NCBI RefSeq assembly: GCF_016889765.1
Contig: NZ_CP069533.1
Coordinates: forward strand, 2,661,313 to 2,725,312
Direction: 5' to 3'
Origin: Corynebacterium minutissimum
GTDB taxonomy: Bacteria; Actinomycetota; Actinomycetes; Mycobacteriales; Mycobacteriaceae
DNA: 64,000 bases
Of the stretch, positions 32,136 to 40,736 are shown piece after piece. Below the pieces are notes generated by a model, which searched no databases, was not told where the DNA came from, and was given only the letters and a program-made list of their open reading frames with translations. The position numbers and the translations under genes are program-made. Positions within the stretch are counted from its first letter, which is position 1. Each line of letters begins with the position of its first letter.

Positions 32136-32164
32136 AATGTAGTCACATCGACTTTCATGCATGA
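32136..32164 (-). promoter_or_regulatory. Leaderless PTS promoter with palindrome
   Basis: A TACATT -10 (32136-32141) ends 6 nt before the ATG. The perfect palindrome TCATGCATGA (32155-32164) covers the expected -35 position and lies inside a longer TTTCA/TGAAA repeat (32153-32170). It could be a repressor site for a sugar regulator. Confidence 0.5.
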
Positions 32165-32276
32165 GTGAAACGCGCCGACCAGGAGTCAAGTTTTCCAAGA
32201 TGCTCTATGCTCCAGATCCCCCAGATACATGCTGCAGGCGTACTGCCGCGGGTTCGGGTTTAACTACCCTGGTTGC

Positions 32277-32282
32277 TAGACT
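32277..32282 (+). promoter_or_regulatory. -10 hexamer of leaderless ABC-F promoter
   Basis: TAGACT ending 8 nt before the GTG at 32291; no Shine-Dalgarno. Confidence 0.55.
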
Positions 32283-32290
32283 GTTTCGAC

Positions 32291-33922
32291 GTGATTGTGA
32301 CCAATGATTTCGAGGTGCGCGTGGGCGCACGCACGCTTCTCGACGCCCCCGGCCAGCACCTACGCGTGCAACCGGGCGACCGCATCGGCCTAGTCGGGCG
32401 CAATGGCGCGGGCAAGACGACGACGATGCGCATCCTGGCGGGGGAGACCGAACCCTATGGCGGCTCCGTGACGCGCTCAGGGCCCATTGGTTACCTACCG
32501 CAGGATTCCCGAGAGGGCAATATCGAGCAGACCGCGCGCGAGCGTGTGCTCTCGGCCCGCGGCTTAGACGACATCAAGCGCCGCATGGCCAAGCAGCAAG
32601 AGCTGATGGAAACCGCCACGGACGAGAAGTTTCGTGACAAGGCCATTCGTAAGTTTTCCCGCTTGGAGGAGGAGTACCACGCTTTAGGCGGGTATGAAGC
32701 GGACTCCGAGTGCGCGCAGATCTGCGACAACTTGGGCCTTCCGCAGCGCGTCCTGGATCAGCAGCTCAAGACGCTGTCCGGTGGTCAACGCCGCCGCGTG
32801 GAGCTGGCGCAGATTCTTTTCGCAGCGTCGGCTGGCTCGGGCAAGTCCCAGACCACGCTGCTTCTCGACGAGCCCACGAACCACCTCGATGCGGACTCTA
32901 TCACCTGGCTGCGCGGCTTCTTATCCAAGCACGAAGGCGGACTCGTGATGATCTCCCACGATGTAGACCTGCTGGAGGACGTGTGTAACAAGGTCTGGTT
33001 CCTCGATGCCGTGCGCGCCGAAGCAGACGTCTACAACATGGGCTTTAAGAAGTACCTTGACGCCCGCGCCACCGATGAGGCACGTCGCCGCCGCGAGCGC
33101 GCGAACGCGGAAAAGAAAGCCGCAGCGTTGCACAAGCAAGCCGCCAAGCTGGGTGCGAAGGCCACGAAGGCCGCCGCTGCCAAGCAGATGCTGCACCGAG
33201 CTGAGCGGATGATGAACGAGCTGGATGACGTCCGCGTGGCCGATAAGGTTGCCCACATCAAATTCCCGGAACCTGCTCCCTGCGGCAAGACTCCGATGAA
33301 TGCCAAGGGCCTGACCAAGATGTATGGTTCGCTGGAGGTCTTCGTCGGCGTCGATTTGGCCATCGACAAGGGATCCCGCGTGGTTGTTCTGGGCTACAAC
33401 GGTGCCGGCAAGACAACCCTTCTTAAGCTTCTGGCGGGCGTAGAGCGCACCGATGGCGAAGGTGGCATCGTCTCTGGCCACGGCCTGCGCATCGGATACT
33501 TTGCCCAGGAACACGACAACATCGACCCCGACAAGACCGTGTGGGAAAACACCATCGAGGCCTGCCCTGATGCTGGCCAGCAGGATTTGCGTGGTCTGCT
33601 CGGCGCCTTCATGTTTTCCGGAGACAAGCTGGAGCAACCCGCCGGCACGCTCTCCGGTGGTGAGAAGACCCGATTGTCGCTGGCAACGCTGGTGTCCTCA
33701 CGAGCCAACGTGCTGCTTCTCGACGAGCCCACGAACAACCTCGACCCACAGTCCCGCGAGCAGGTGCTCGATGCCCTGGGGACCTACACCGGCGCCGTGG
33801 TCTTGGTTACCCACGATCCGGGAGCGGTGAAGGCACTCAACCCTGAGCGCGTCATCATCATGCCAGACGGCGATGAGGACCTGTGGAACGACGAGTACAT
33901 GGAGATTGTGGAGCTAGCCTAA
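32291..33922 (+). CDS. ABC-F family ATPase (ribosome-associated type)
   Basis: The 543-residue protein has two fused ABC ATPase domains and no membrane helix. Domain 1 has GRNGAGKTTTMR, LSGGQRRRVELA and LLLDEPTNHLD; domain 2 has GYNGAGKTTLLK, LSGGEKTRLSLA and LLLDEPTNNLD. A basic, Ala/Lys-rich linker (about residues 240-320) separates them. ABC-F proteins act on the ribosome in translation control or antibiotic protection; this one resembles the housekeeping type broadly conserved in actinobacteria rather than a known resistance gene. The GTG start (MIVTNDFEVRVGAR) is chosen over the upstream TTG because of the leaderless promoter. Confidence 0.93.
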   Translation: MIVTNDFEVRVGARTLLDAPGQHLRVQPGDRIGLVGRNGAGKTTTMRILAGETEPYGGSVTRSGPIGYLPQDSREGNIEQTARERVLSARGLDDIKRRMAKQQELMETATDEKFRDKAIRKFSRLEEEYHALGGYEADSECAQICDNLGLPQRVLDQQLKTLSGGQRRRVELAQILFAASAGSGKSQTTLLLDEPTNHLDADSITWLRGFLSKHEGGLVMISHDVDLLEDVCNKVWFLDAVRAEADVYNMGFKKYLDARATDEARRRRERANAEKKAAALHKQAAKLGAKATKAAAAKQMLHRAERMMNELDDVRVADKVAHIKFPEPAPCGKTPMNAKGLTKMYGSLEVFVGVDLAIDKGSRVVVLGYNGAGKTTLLKLLAGVERTDGEGGIVSGHGLRIGYFAQEHDNIDPDKTVWENTIEACPDAGQQDLRGLLGAFMFSGDKLEQPAGTLSGGEKTRLSLATLVSSRANVLLLDEPTNNLDPQSREQVLDALGTYTGAVVLVTHDPGAVKALNPERVIIMPDGDEDLWNDEYMEIVELA

Positions 33923-34088
33923 AGACTAATTCTCAAATTTGGCTCTATCCTTATTCTACATCCTGGGCTAGACTCGGGCTCACAACCACACACCGCTCAA
34001 GACTCTTCTCTTGGGTCCTTCCGCTTCCCACGCACAGGGTCTAGAAGTGGTCAGACCCCGACGTGCTGCCGCAGGAGAGGAAGAAGTC

Positions 34089-34853
34089 ATGAGCACCGCC
34101 GATAGCCTCGGTTCTGTCATCGAACCGCTACTCACCGGTTTAGTGAGCAAACGGCCTGAGGTCCGCGTGGACTGGGCCTACACCGAATTGAAAGAGGGCA
34201 TTGAGTCAGGTCAGTGGGATGACCATCTTGATCAGATTCGTGAACGCCTTAACGGTTACCTGCGTACAGACAAGGTGTGGACTAAGGCGTTGTCCGCCAG
34301 GTTGCTGAATGTGCTCGCGGCGGCGGGCCACTTCCACTACGAGGACTACCTCGCCTTCCGTGCGTGGTACGTCACCGAGGATGACACACGTGGCATTGTC
34401 AAGGACATCGGTCCTATCATGGCCGTCGGTTACGGCGCCGACTACGTAGAAACGTGTGTGCGCATGGGAAGGATCCCGGCCGTAGAAGGCGCAGCAATTA
34501 TTTCGTGCCGTCTTCGCGCCCCCGGAGGAGTGTGGCATGACGATGAGAGTGTGCGCTTAGCGCGCGCCGCCTGCACCACGATAGCCAAGAGCACTTCACC
34601 CCATATCCTCGAAATTTGGACCGAACGGCTGAGTACCACCGTGCTCACCGAAGGTATTCGCAACAACAACCGTGCCGTAGTCGAAAACTTCGCCCACTTT
34701 CTCACGGCCACAGCCACGATGCTCCGCAGTGAACCGGAGAAGTGGGGCATTGATGCTGAACGTGCGAAGCTAGCGCTGCCGATGCTTGCAGAGCTTGAGG
34801 AGCAACTACGAAACTCGATTCCAGCTGGGCCATCTACAGTGAGTTCACCTTAG
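34089..34853 (+). CDS. DUF2785-like helical protein
   Basis: The 254-residue protein is mostly alpha-helical with no signal peptide or membrane segment. The middle part (WTKALSARLLNVLAAAG, then YVTEDDTRGIVKDIGP and a following GAD) resembles the DUF2785 pattern in which a KDLRG-type motif is followed by a conserved H/Y-GAD segment. Function is unknown. The ATG at 34089 has a ggagaggaag Shine-Dalgarno; the upstream in-frame TTG is rejected. It is a single gene between the ABC-F gene and a convergent DUF711 gene. Family assignment is tentative. Confidence 0.7.
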   Translation: MSTADSLGSVIEPLLTGLVSKRPEVRVDWAYTELKEGIESGQWDDHLDQIRERLNGYLRTDKVWTKALSARLLNVLAAAGHFHYEDYLAFRAWYVTEDDTRGIVKDIGPIMAVGYGADYVETCVRMGRIPAVEGAAIISCRLRAPGGVWHDDESVRLARAACTTIAKSTSPHILEIWTERLSTTVLTEGIRNNNRAVVENFAHFLTATATMLRSEPEKWGIDAERAKLALPMLAELEEQLRNSIPAGPSTVSSP

Positions 34854-34911
34854 CTTGTAACAACCGCTGATTCGAGTGTACGGTTTGTCCGCTTGCATGG
34901 GACAAAGCTAA

Positions 34912-34932
34912 ACCCTCACACTGTGTGAGGGT
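34912..34932. terminator. Bidirectional hairpin between convergent genes
   Basis: ACCCTCACA (34912-34920) is perfectly complementary to TGTGAGGGT (34924-34932) with a 3-nt loop. On the minus strand it is followed by TTTAGCTTT, suiting termination of the DUF711 operon. Confidence 0.65.
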
Positions 34933-34970
34933 CAAGCGCTTGGTGAAAATTAATCCGAGGTGGTGAGGCT

Positions 34971-36335
34971 TTAATTTCGGAATCCGTGCACCGGAGCCGG
35001 AATGAAGCCACCGCGGTTAATGAAGGTAGAGTTGCCCACCTGGTTAACCGGGATGACCGGAGCGTAGCCCAGCAGGCCGCCGAAGTTGACTTCGTCGCCA
35101 GCCTTGGTGCCAGGCGCGGGGATGACGCGCACTGCGGTGGTCTTATGGTTCATCACACCAATGGCGGCCTCATCAGCAATCATGCCGGCGATGGTTTCTG
35201 CAGAAGTATCGCCCGGGATGGCGATCATGTCCAAGCCCACTGAGCAGATAGAGGTCATGGCCTCCAGTTTGTCGATGGAGATAGCGCCAGAGCGCACCGC
35301 ATCGATCATGCCCTTGTCCTCAGAAACCGGGATGAAGGAACCGGACAGGCCGCCCACGCGGGAACAGGCCATCATGCCGCCCTTCTTGACGGCGTCGTTA
35401 AGCAGCGCCAATGCTGCCGTGGTGCCGTGCGTGCCCACCTGATCCAGGCCCATGTGCTCCAGAATGTGTGCGACGGAGTCACCCAGCTCCGCGGTGGGAG
35501 CGAGGGAGAGGTCGATGATGCCGAAGGGAACACCGAGGCGCTCAGAAGCCATTTCACCCACGAGCTGTCCGGCGCGGGTGACCTTGAAGGCGGCTTTCTT
35601 AACCTCTTCGGCTACCTCATTGAGGGTGGCTCCCTTCAGGGAACCGAGGGCGCGATCGACCACACCGGGTCCGGATACGCCGACGGAAACGACGCAGTCC
35701 GGCTCCTCGATGCCGTGGAAGGCGCCGGCCATGAAGGGGTTATCGCCGACGGAGTTGGAGAAGATCACGAGTTTGGCGCAGCCGATGGCGCTACGGTCCT
35801 TGGTAAGCTCGGCTGCCTCCTTGATGATTCGTCCCATCTGCGCGGCCGCATTCATGTTGATGCCGGCGCGGGAGGAGGCGATGTTGACCGAGGAGCACAC
35901 CAGGTTCGTCTCTGCCAGGGCTTCCGGGATGGAACGGATGAGTGCCTTTTCGGCGGCGGTAGCGCCCTTTTCAACGAGCGCAGAGTAGCCACCAACGAAG
36001 TCGACGCCAGTGGCGGCTGCCGCACGGTCCAGCGCGCGGGCGACGTCCACGGGGTTTCCGTCGACGCCGGCCACGATGAGCGCGATAGGGGTCACGGAGA
36101 TGCGCTTGTTGACGATCGGGATGCCGAGCTCAGCCTCGATTCCTTCGCAGACTTCCACGAGTTGAGCCGCGCGGGTAGTCACGCGATCGTAGACTGCTTC
36201 GGCGGTGGCTTCCATGGTGGGGCGGGTGCAGCCGAGGAGCGAAATGCCCATGGTCACGGTGCGGATGTCGAGACGGTACTTCTCGATCATCTCGATGGTG
36301 TCGAGAATACTGACAGTATTGAAGCGATTAAGCAT
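34971..36335 (-). CDS. PFL family protein (DUF711/UPF0210)
   Basis: A 454-residue cytosolic protein of the DUF711 family, distantly related to pyruvate formate-lyase and ribonucleotide-reductase folds, without a demonstrated reaction. Characteristic sequence includes the N-terminal [41 protein letters not shown] and CAxxGLDM-type [14 protein letters not shown] near the C terminus. It follows an ACT-domain gene by 15 bp. The same ACT plus DUF711 pair occurs in many bacteria and suggests ligand-regulated activity of the partner; this is context inference. Confidence 0.93.
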   Translation of the reverse strand: MLNRFNTVSILDTIEMIEKYRLDIRTVTMGISLLGCTRPTMEATAEAVYDRVTTRAAQLVEVCEGIEAELGIPIVNKRISVTPIALIVAGVDGNPVDVARALDRAAAATGVDFVGGYSALVEKGATAAEKALIRSIPEALAETNLVCSSVNIASSRAGINMNAAAQMGRIIKEAAELTKDRSAIGCAKLVIFSNSVGDNPFMAGAFHGIEEPDCVVSVGVSGPGVVDRALGSLKGATLNEVAEEVKKAAFKVTRAGQLVGEMASERLGVPFGIIDLSLAPTAELGDSVAHILEHMGLDQVGTHGTTAALALLNDAVKKGGMMACSRVGGLSGSFIPVSEDKGMIDAVRSGAISIDKLEAMTSICSVGLDMIAIPGDTSAETIAGMIADEAAIGVMNHKTTAVRVIPAPGTKAGDEVNFGGLLGYAPVIPVNQVGNSTFINRGGFIPAPVHGFRN

Positions 36336-36350
36336 GACTCGTTATCGTTC

Positions 36351-36620
36351 CTAGATCTCATTCATGGCGGTGAACAGCGCTTCCGACTGCACGCGAATGG
36401 ACTGTTGGGTAGATTCACCCACGGAGTTCATTCGGTCCTGAATTTCGCGGATGCTCACCTCATTCTCATCGAATTCAACCCTCAGGATCATGGTGAAAAA
36501 GCCCGACATAAGAGTCTGCGAAACATCCACGATGTTGACGTTGAGCTCAGCAAGGGCAGTAGACACGGACGCGATGATGCCGGTGCGATCGGCACCGGTG
36601 ACAGTCATGATGGCAATCAT
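36351..36620 (-). CDS. ACT domain-containing protein (UPF0237)
   Basis: The 89-residue protein is a single ACT domain: MTVTGADRTGIIASVSTALAEL with the ligand-loop glycine, then NVNIVDVSQT and a second strand-helix unit. ACT domains of this GcvR-like type bind small molecules, usually amino acids. It is 15 bp upstream of the DUF711 gene and surely co-transcribed. A TACAAT hexamer 6 nt before the ATG and the absence of Shine-Dalgarno suggest a leaderless operon message. Confidence 0.92.
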   Translation of the reverse strand: MIAIMTVTGADRTGIIASVSTALAELNVNIVDVSQTLMSGFFTMILRVEFDENEVSIREIQDRMNSVGESTQQSIRVQSEALFTAMNEI

Positions 36621-36626
36621 GATCTC

Positions 36627-36632
36627 ATTGTA
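36627..36632 (-). promoter_or_regulatory. -10 hexamer of leaderless ACT/DUF711 operon
   Basis: TACAAT, close to consensus, ending 6 nt before ATG 36620. Confidence 0.6.
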
Positions 36633-36686
36633 TCCCGCGCGTTTTTAACACTGCCCAGGGGTCATGCAGTGTGCCAGGAAGGCGCG

Positions 36687-36692
36687 TACGGT
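36687..36692 (+). promoter_or_regulatory. -10 hexamer of leaderless SDR-gene promoter
   Basis: TACGGT ending 7 nt before ATG 36700; supports that start. Confidence 0.5.
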
Positions 36693-36699
36693 GGCGGAC

Positions 36700-37389
36700 A
36701 TGACTGATACGACAACGAACGCGCGTAAGAAAGTTCTCTACATTGGCGGCCACGGCAAGGTGGGATTGCTGGCGGCGCCGAAGCTTGTCGACGCCAACGT
36801 CGATGTCCACTCCCTTATCCGTAATCCCAACCAGGTTCCTGATATCGAGGCGAGTGGGGCAACCCCGGTACTGCGCGATCTCACTGAGATTTCCGAGGAA
36901 CAGTGGGCTGAACTCCTCGGCGATTATGACGTCGTCGTTTGGGGCGCTGGCAACGGTGGTCGCGCTGGCGCTGACGTAACCTGGGCCGTGGACCGCGATG
37001 CCGCGCTCGCATCGATTGCGGGTCTGGAGAAGCTTGCTGCCGACGGTAAGAACACTCCGGCCTACATCATGATTTCCTACATGGGTGCCACGACGAATAC
37101 CACCGATCCCGCGGACGAGAAGTGGTATGCCTACGTGGAGTCCAAGAAGGCCGTGGACAATAAGCTCAACTCCACTGACCTGAATTATCTCATCCTAGGC
37201 CCAGCTGCTCTCACTGAGGAGCCAGCGCGGGGTATTACCGTCCTCGCGGAGAATTCGCAGCGTAGTGCTGATATGAAGACGTCGCGACATCTAGTCGCCG
37301 ACGTTGTCACCGAAGTGGCCACGCGCGAGACACTGCCGTCCTCTCCGCTGGAGTTCATCGACGGCGACGGGAGCGTTAAGGATATTTAG
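36700..37389 (+). CDS. NAD(P)-binding SDR-like (atypical) protein
   Basis: A 229-residue Rossmann protein of the NAD(P)H-binding/NmrA-like group. It has a glycine-rich loop (YIGGHGKVGLLAAPKL) at the N terminus, VVVWGAGNGGRAG in the middle, ISYMGATTN, and YVESKKAVDNKL carrying the YxxxK pair of SDR enzymes. The glycine loop begins GGHGKVG. Substrate is unknown. The ATG at 36700 is chosen over an upstream GTG because of the leaderless-type hexamer. It is divergent from the ACT gene and convergent with the paralogue array. Confidence 0.88.
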   Translation: MTDTTTNARKKVLYIGGHGKVGLLAAPKLVDANVDVHSLIRNPNQVPDIEASGATPVLRDLTEISEEQWAELLGDYDVVVWGAGNGGRAGADVTWAVDRDAALASIAGLEKLAADGKNTPAYIMISYMGATTNTTDPADEKWYAYVESKKAVDNKLNSTDLNYLILGPAALTEEPARGITVLAENSQRSADMKTSRHLVADVVTEVATRETLPSSPLEFIDGDGSVKDI

Positions 37390-38165
37390 CGCACCCAACT
37401 CTTCGCTGCGAAGGAGAGAACTGCTTCTACCTGCTGCTTAGTGAGCCCGAGCCCAAACTGGGGCTCCGGGTTGGGGACGTCCACACGGTATCCAGCCACG
37501 TCCCAGCCATTATTGTGGGCGAAGTCTACGGTTGCTGTCTGTGGGCTGTCGGCTACAGCGAAGTTTTTCGCCTTTAGCCACGCTGGGTCCCTATTAGTGA
37601 ACTGGCTTGAAGTCACCCTGTTCATGCTCCCATCTGGCTGCAACATCAGAAGCGGTGCGGTGTAGTAGTGCGTCACTGTGTCGCCGTCATCCTCCTGACG
37701 CACGTGGGCTAGCTCGCCGATGAGGACTGGCCTGTATTCAATCCATCCGTTCTTCCATATGTTATCCATGCCTTTCACCATGCGGTTCAACGATTTCTTA
37801 CCGCGAACAGAAGCGACGACGAGGAATACTGTAAGTGCGACAAAAATGAGAAGACTGATGAGAATGACGGGTCCTGCTGCCTTCATCTCCGAGAACACTG
37901 CAAAGGCGGCTGCAGCTATCGCGAGGCCTATGACAAGGACGGTAATGACGAGTATTCCGGTGATGAGTCCAGTGGAATTCTTTTCCAGCAGGGCTCGTCC
38001 CGGGCTGGGGCCGGCGCCATCGATGACTTCGCGGATACCACTGCGATCTATATGTGGATTTGGCTGGGATACATCGGCTGTAGATTGTTGATCTGCGAGA
38101 GTTTTCGGCACATGCGGCGAAAGTTTTAGCTTGGTGCGCGGCAGAGTGATGGGGGACTCAGTCAT
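37386..38165 (-). CDS. Tandem membrane-protein paralogue A
   Basis: A 259-residue protein of unknown function. It has a soluble N terminus with a LPRTKLKLS block and RSGIREVIDGAG, two adjacent transmembrane helices (about residues 66-90 and 98-120), and a C-terminal soluble domain with NGWIEYRPVLIGEL, LLMLQPDGSMNRV and a terminal KQQVEAVLSFA block. These same blocks recur in the next three genes. It may belong to a corynebacterial DUF such as DUF3239, which I cannot verify. The start is fixed by the -10 hexamer TACTGT 7 nt upstream; the longer frame is rejected. Its stop overlaps the convergent SDR gene's last bases. Confidence 0.85.
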   Translation of the reverse strand: MTESPITLPRTKLKLSPHVPKTLADQQSTADVSQPNPHIDRSGIREVIDGAGPSPGRALLEKNSTGLITGILVITVLVIGLAIAAAAFAVFSEMKAAGPVILISLLIFVALTVFLVVASVRGKKSLNRMVKGMDNIWKNGWIEYRPVLIGELAHVRQEDDGDTVTHYYTAPLLMLQPDGSMNRVTSSQFTNRDPAWLKAKNFAVADSPQTATVDFAHNNGWDVAGYRVDVPNPEPQFGLGLTKQQVEAVLSFAAKSWVR

Positions 38166-38172
38166 AGTTCGC

Positions 38173-38178
38173 ACAGTA
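38173..38178 (-). promoter_or_regulatory. -10 hexamer of leaderless paralogue A
   Basis: TACTGT with exactly 7 nt (GCGAACT) before the ATG, the same spacing as for paralogues C and D. Confidence 0.55.
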
Positions 38179-38250
38179 ACTGACAAACCAGCACACGCAG
38201 TGCTAGATGGGGAGCTTCGCCGAGGAGACCCGGAGGATTAGCTCCGATTG

Positions 38251-38991
38251 CTAGGCATGTAGCGCAGCATTGAGGCCAGCTCGCACCTGATCTTTGGTGA
38301 GTCGATGCGCGAAACCGGCTTCATTCAGCGGCTTGGTAGCGATGTGGCCTGCTAGGTACCAACCGTTTACTCGTTCAAACTTCGCATCCTCTTCATCGTC
38401 GACCACCGCGATGCCCATCTGAGAAAATTCCATTGGCGTGTGATTGTCGAGAAAGACCTCGGTAGTGATATAAAAGCTCGAGCCATCTCGGGAGAACAGT
38501 CGCGCTTTAGCCTGGTAGCAATACTCCGTCGGAGCATACTCATGTTTGACGGTACCGGTGTTCCAGATTTCTCCTACTAGCGCTGGGTAATACTCGAGCC
38601 ATCCGTTCTCTGCAGCGAGTCGAACACGCTGCGCACCCCAAGTATTGCGTCGGATATCATCCCCAAGGTCTAGTACTACCACAATCAACGCTGCGGAGAA
38701 GAACAGTTTGATGGCCCAGGAAATCGCCGGGTGGATGATGACCTCATCCTCCATGACTAGGGCAATGGCGGAAGCTGCGAGCATTAGCGCAAGGATGGCA
38801 CGTCCGACCAATGATCTCTTATTGAGAGCTGAGTTCCCGGGGAAGGGACCGGTTGCGTATACAGCTCGCGCCACCACGGGTGTTGCGGGTACCGGGTTAG
38901 GCGAGGACACGGACCGCTTGCTTTTCGGGATAATTCGGTCAGAATAAAAAAGGCTCTGGAAGTCGAATGGTGCGAGTACATCCTGGGACAT
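38251..38991 (-). CDS. Tandem membrane-protein paralogue B (diverged)
   Basis: A 246-residue protein. The C-terminal part keeps NGWLEYYPALVGEI, VNGWYLAGHIAT and LTKDQVRAGLNAAL, parallel to paralogues A, C and D, after two transmembrane helices (about residues 60-100). The N terminus is different: the SGIRE motif is absent. ATG 38991 has an aagtagg Shine-Dalgarno and lies 5 bp after paralogue C, so it is the downstream gene of a C-B operon. The much longer open frame upstream overlaps paralogue C and is not used. Confidence 0.8.
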   Translation of the reverse strand: MSQDVLAPFDFQSLFYSDRIIPKSKRSVSSPNPVPATPVVARAVYATGPFPGNSALNKRSLVGRAILALMLAASAIALVMEDEVIIHPAISWAIKLFFSAALIVVVLDLGDDIRRNTWGAQRVRLAAENGWLEYYPALVGEIWNTGTVKHEYAPTEYCYQAKARLFSRDGSSFYITTEVFLDNHTPMEFSQMGIAVVDDEEDAKFERVNGWYLAGHIATKPLNEAGFAHRLTKDQVRAGLNAALHA

Positions 38992-38996
38992 GCGAC

Positions 38997-39776
38997 CTAC
39001 TTCACCCATGAGTTTTCGGCGAAGGTCAGGACAGCCTCCACTTGTTCTTTGCTGAGGCCGTGTTGAAGCACGGGCGTGGGGTTGGGGTCGTCGGCCCGAT
39101 ATGCCACGACATGCCAACCGTTGTTGTGGTTGAAATCCACCGTGGCAACCAGTGGGCCATCCGCCACGGTGAATCCGCGCATCTTCAACCAATTGGGATT
39201 CCCACTCCTGAATTCAGCGCTGTGCGCTTTCGGCATCGAACCATCCGGCTGAAGAATAAGTAGTGGAGCTTTGTAGAAATGATCAGTTGAGTCGTCACTC
39301 CTCGTGCGGCGATGCAACACCAATTCCCCGATGAGTGCCGGCCGGTATTCAATCCATCCGTTTTTCCAAGCAGCGGCCATGCGCTTGGCTCTCTGCCTTT
39401 CACTGCGCACGAGGAAGATGGCAACCCACAAAAATAGGACAGCTAATACCGCAGTAATGAGAAGGCCGTATAGCAAACCGGTGTCATTTCCCTCCTTACT
39501 TCCCCCCAACAAAAGGGTGACGAACCCCATAACGCACGCGAGAATAGCAGCGGTTACGCCAAAGAAGCCAAAGACGAAGCCAAAGATCACATCATGGACG
39601 CTGGCGCGCCCTGGGGGCAAGCCGGTGGAATCAATGGCTTCCCTGATACCGCTGCGGTCAATCTCCTGCCTTGGCTGAGAATCATGTGTTTCGGATTCCT
39701 TGGGAGCGAGGCATTCCGGGAACTTACCGGAGATTTTCAGCTTCGTACGCGGAAACCGGATGGGAGAGTGAGTCAT
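38997..39776 (-). CDS. Tandem membrane-protein paralogue C
   Basis: A 259-residue protein with FPRTKLKIS, RSGIREAIDSTGLPPGRAS, two transmembrane helices (about residues 62-84 and 92-113), NGWIEYRPALIGEL, LLILQPDGSMPKA, NNGWHVVAYR and LSKEQVEAVLTFA. It is closest to paralogues A and D. The start is set by TAACCT with 7-nt spacing. It leads paralogue B in a two-gene operon. Function is unknown. Confidence 0.85.
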   Translation of the reverse strand: MTHSPIRFPRTKLKISGKFPECLAPKESETHDSQPRQEIDRSGIREAIDSTGLPPGRASVHDVIFGFVFGFFGVTAAILACVMGFVTLLLGGSKEGNDTGLLYGLLITAVLAVLFLWVAIFLVRSERQRAKRMAAAWKNGWIEYRPALIGELVLHRRTRSDDSTDHFYKAPLLILQPDGSMPKAHSAEFRSGNPNWLKMRGFTVADGPLVATVDFNHNNGWHVVAYRADDPNPTPVLQHGLSKEQVEAVLTFAENSWVK

Positions 39777-39783
39777 ACCGCAC

Positions 39784-39789
39784 AGGTTA
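39784..39789 (-). promoter_or_regulatory. -10 hexamer of leaderless paralogue C
   Basis: TAACCT then GTGCGGT (7 nt) then ATG. Confidence 0.55.
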
Positions 39790-39879
39790 GCGGTAGTGAA
39801 ACCCTGTGGGCCATGAACAACAGGCCTTGAGGGGAGCAATACCCGTCAATACTGCGTGCGAGACTTGGCACCTAGTGGG

Positions 39880-40671
39880 CTATGTAATCCATCGCTGTTC
39901 GGCAAAACGGAGAATGGCATCGATTTGCTTGGTGGATAATCCACAGGGGATTTCTGCCTCTGAGACCTGGCTATCGGTACGGTACGCGGCGACGGTCCAC
40001 CCATTGTTGCGGGTGGAATCAACCGTTGCTGCGCGGGAAGCCTCTGACAAGGCAGCGCCCCGTGACTTTAGTGCGTTTGGATAGTTGGCACGGAACTCGC
40101 CGGACGTTGCGTTCGAGAAAGAGCCGTCTGGCTGAAGAATGAGCAGCGGCGCGGAGTAATAGAAATGGGTCCTCTCATTCTTTTCCGAGCCTTCGGTCTT
40201 GCTGCGCAAGTAAACGAGCTCACCGATAAGAGCGGGCCGGTATTCGATCCAGCTGTTTCGCCACGCGGTACGAAGACGGCGGGCACGGCCAATTGCTGTG
40301 AGGACGTTCCAAACGCCGAGCCCAACAAAGAAAAGGCCGAATAGGCAGCCGAAGATTGGGATCAAAGCAAATGGATCAAACCCGGAATGCGGTCTTTGGG
40401 GAGGGCCAAAACCACTGGTGAGGAAAGAAAACGTCACGCTACTTATGAATAGTCCAACGAGAGCTATAGGGATCCAGATGGCGATGTCACCGAACTTGAG
40501 ACGCCCGGGTTGAGTACCAGCATCTTCTATTACTTCTCGTATACCCGACGTATCGACGTGCGGGTTTGGTTGTGCATCGTGAGCGCGAGATCCTGCGGGG
40601 ACGAGCCGTGACTTGTCGCCTGAGTAGATGTCGAGCTTTGCACGAGGAAGTCGTAGGGGAGTTTGGTCCAT
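39880..40671 (-). CDS. Tandem membrane-protein paralogue D
   Basis: A 263-residue protein with LPRAKLDI, TSGIREVIEDAGTQPGRL, two transmembrane helices (about residues 68-90 and 100-125), NSWIEYRPALIGEL, LLILQPDGSFSNA, NNGWTVAAYR and LSTKQIDAILRFA. It shares all blocks with paralogues A and C. Predicted topology has both soluble parts on the same side. It lies upstream of the C-B pair with a 103-bp gap. Function is unknown. Confidence 0.85.
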   Translation of the reverse strand: MDQTPLRLPRAKLDIYSGDKSRLVPAGSRAHDAQPNPHVDTSGIREVIEDAGTQPGRLKFGDIAIWIPIALVGLFISSVTFSFLTSGFGPPQRPHSGFDPFALIPIFGCLFGLFFVGLGVWNVLTAIGRARRLRTAWRNSWIEYRPALIGELVYLRSKTEGSEKNERTHFYYSAPLLILQPDGSFSNATSGEFRANYPNALKSRGAALSEASRAATVDSTRNNGWTVAAYRTDSQVSEAEIPCGLSTKQIDAILRFAEQRWIT

Positions 40672-40678
40672 GCCACAC

Positions 40679-40684
40679 AGTGTA
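40679..40684 (-). promoter_or_regulatory. -10 hexamer of leaderless paralogue D
   Basis: TACACT then GTGTGGC (7 nt) then ATG. Confidence 0.55.
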
Positions 40685-40736
40685 ACGAGGACTAGCGGAC
40701 CATCAGGGGTGGCAATCAGGGGAGAAAAATCCGCAG

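Noticed and set aside
32291..33922. Antibiotic-resistance ABC-F determinant
   Set aside because: The protein has the general actinobacterial ABC-F layout and conserved chromosomal setting; nothing specific points to a resistance subgroup.
35427..36707. 426-codon plus-strand frame over the DUF711 and ACT genes
   Set aside because: Runs antisense through two conserved genes; His/Asp/Gly-rich with no domain.
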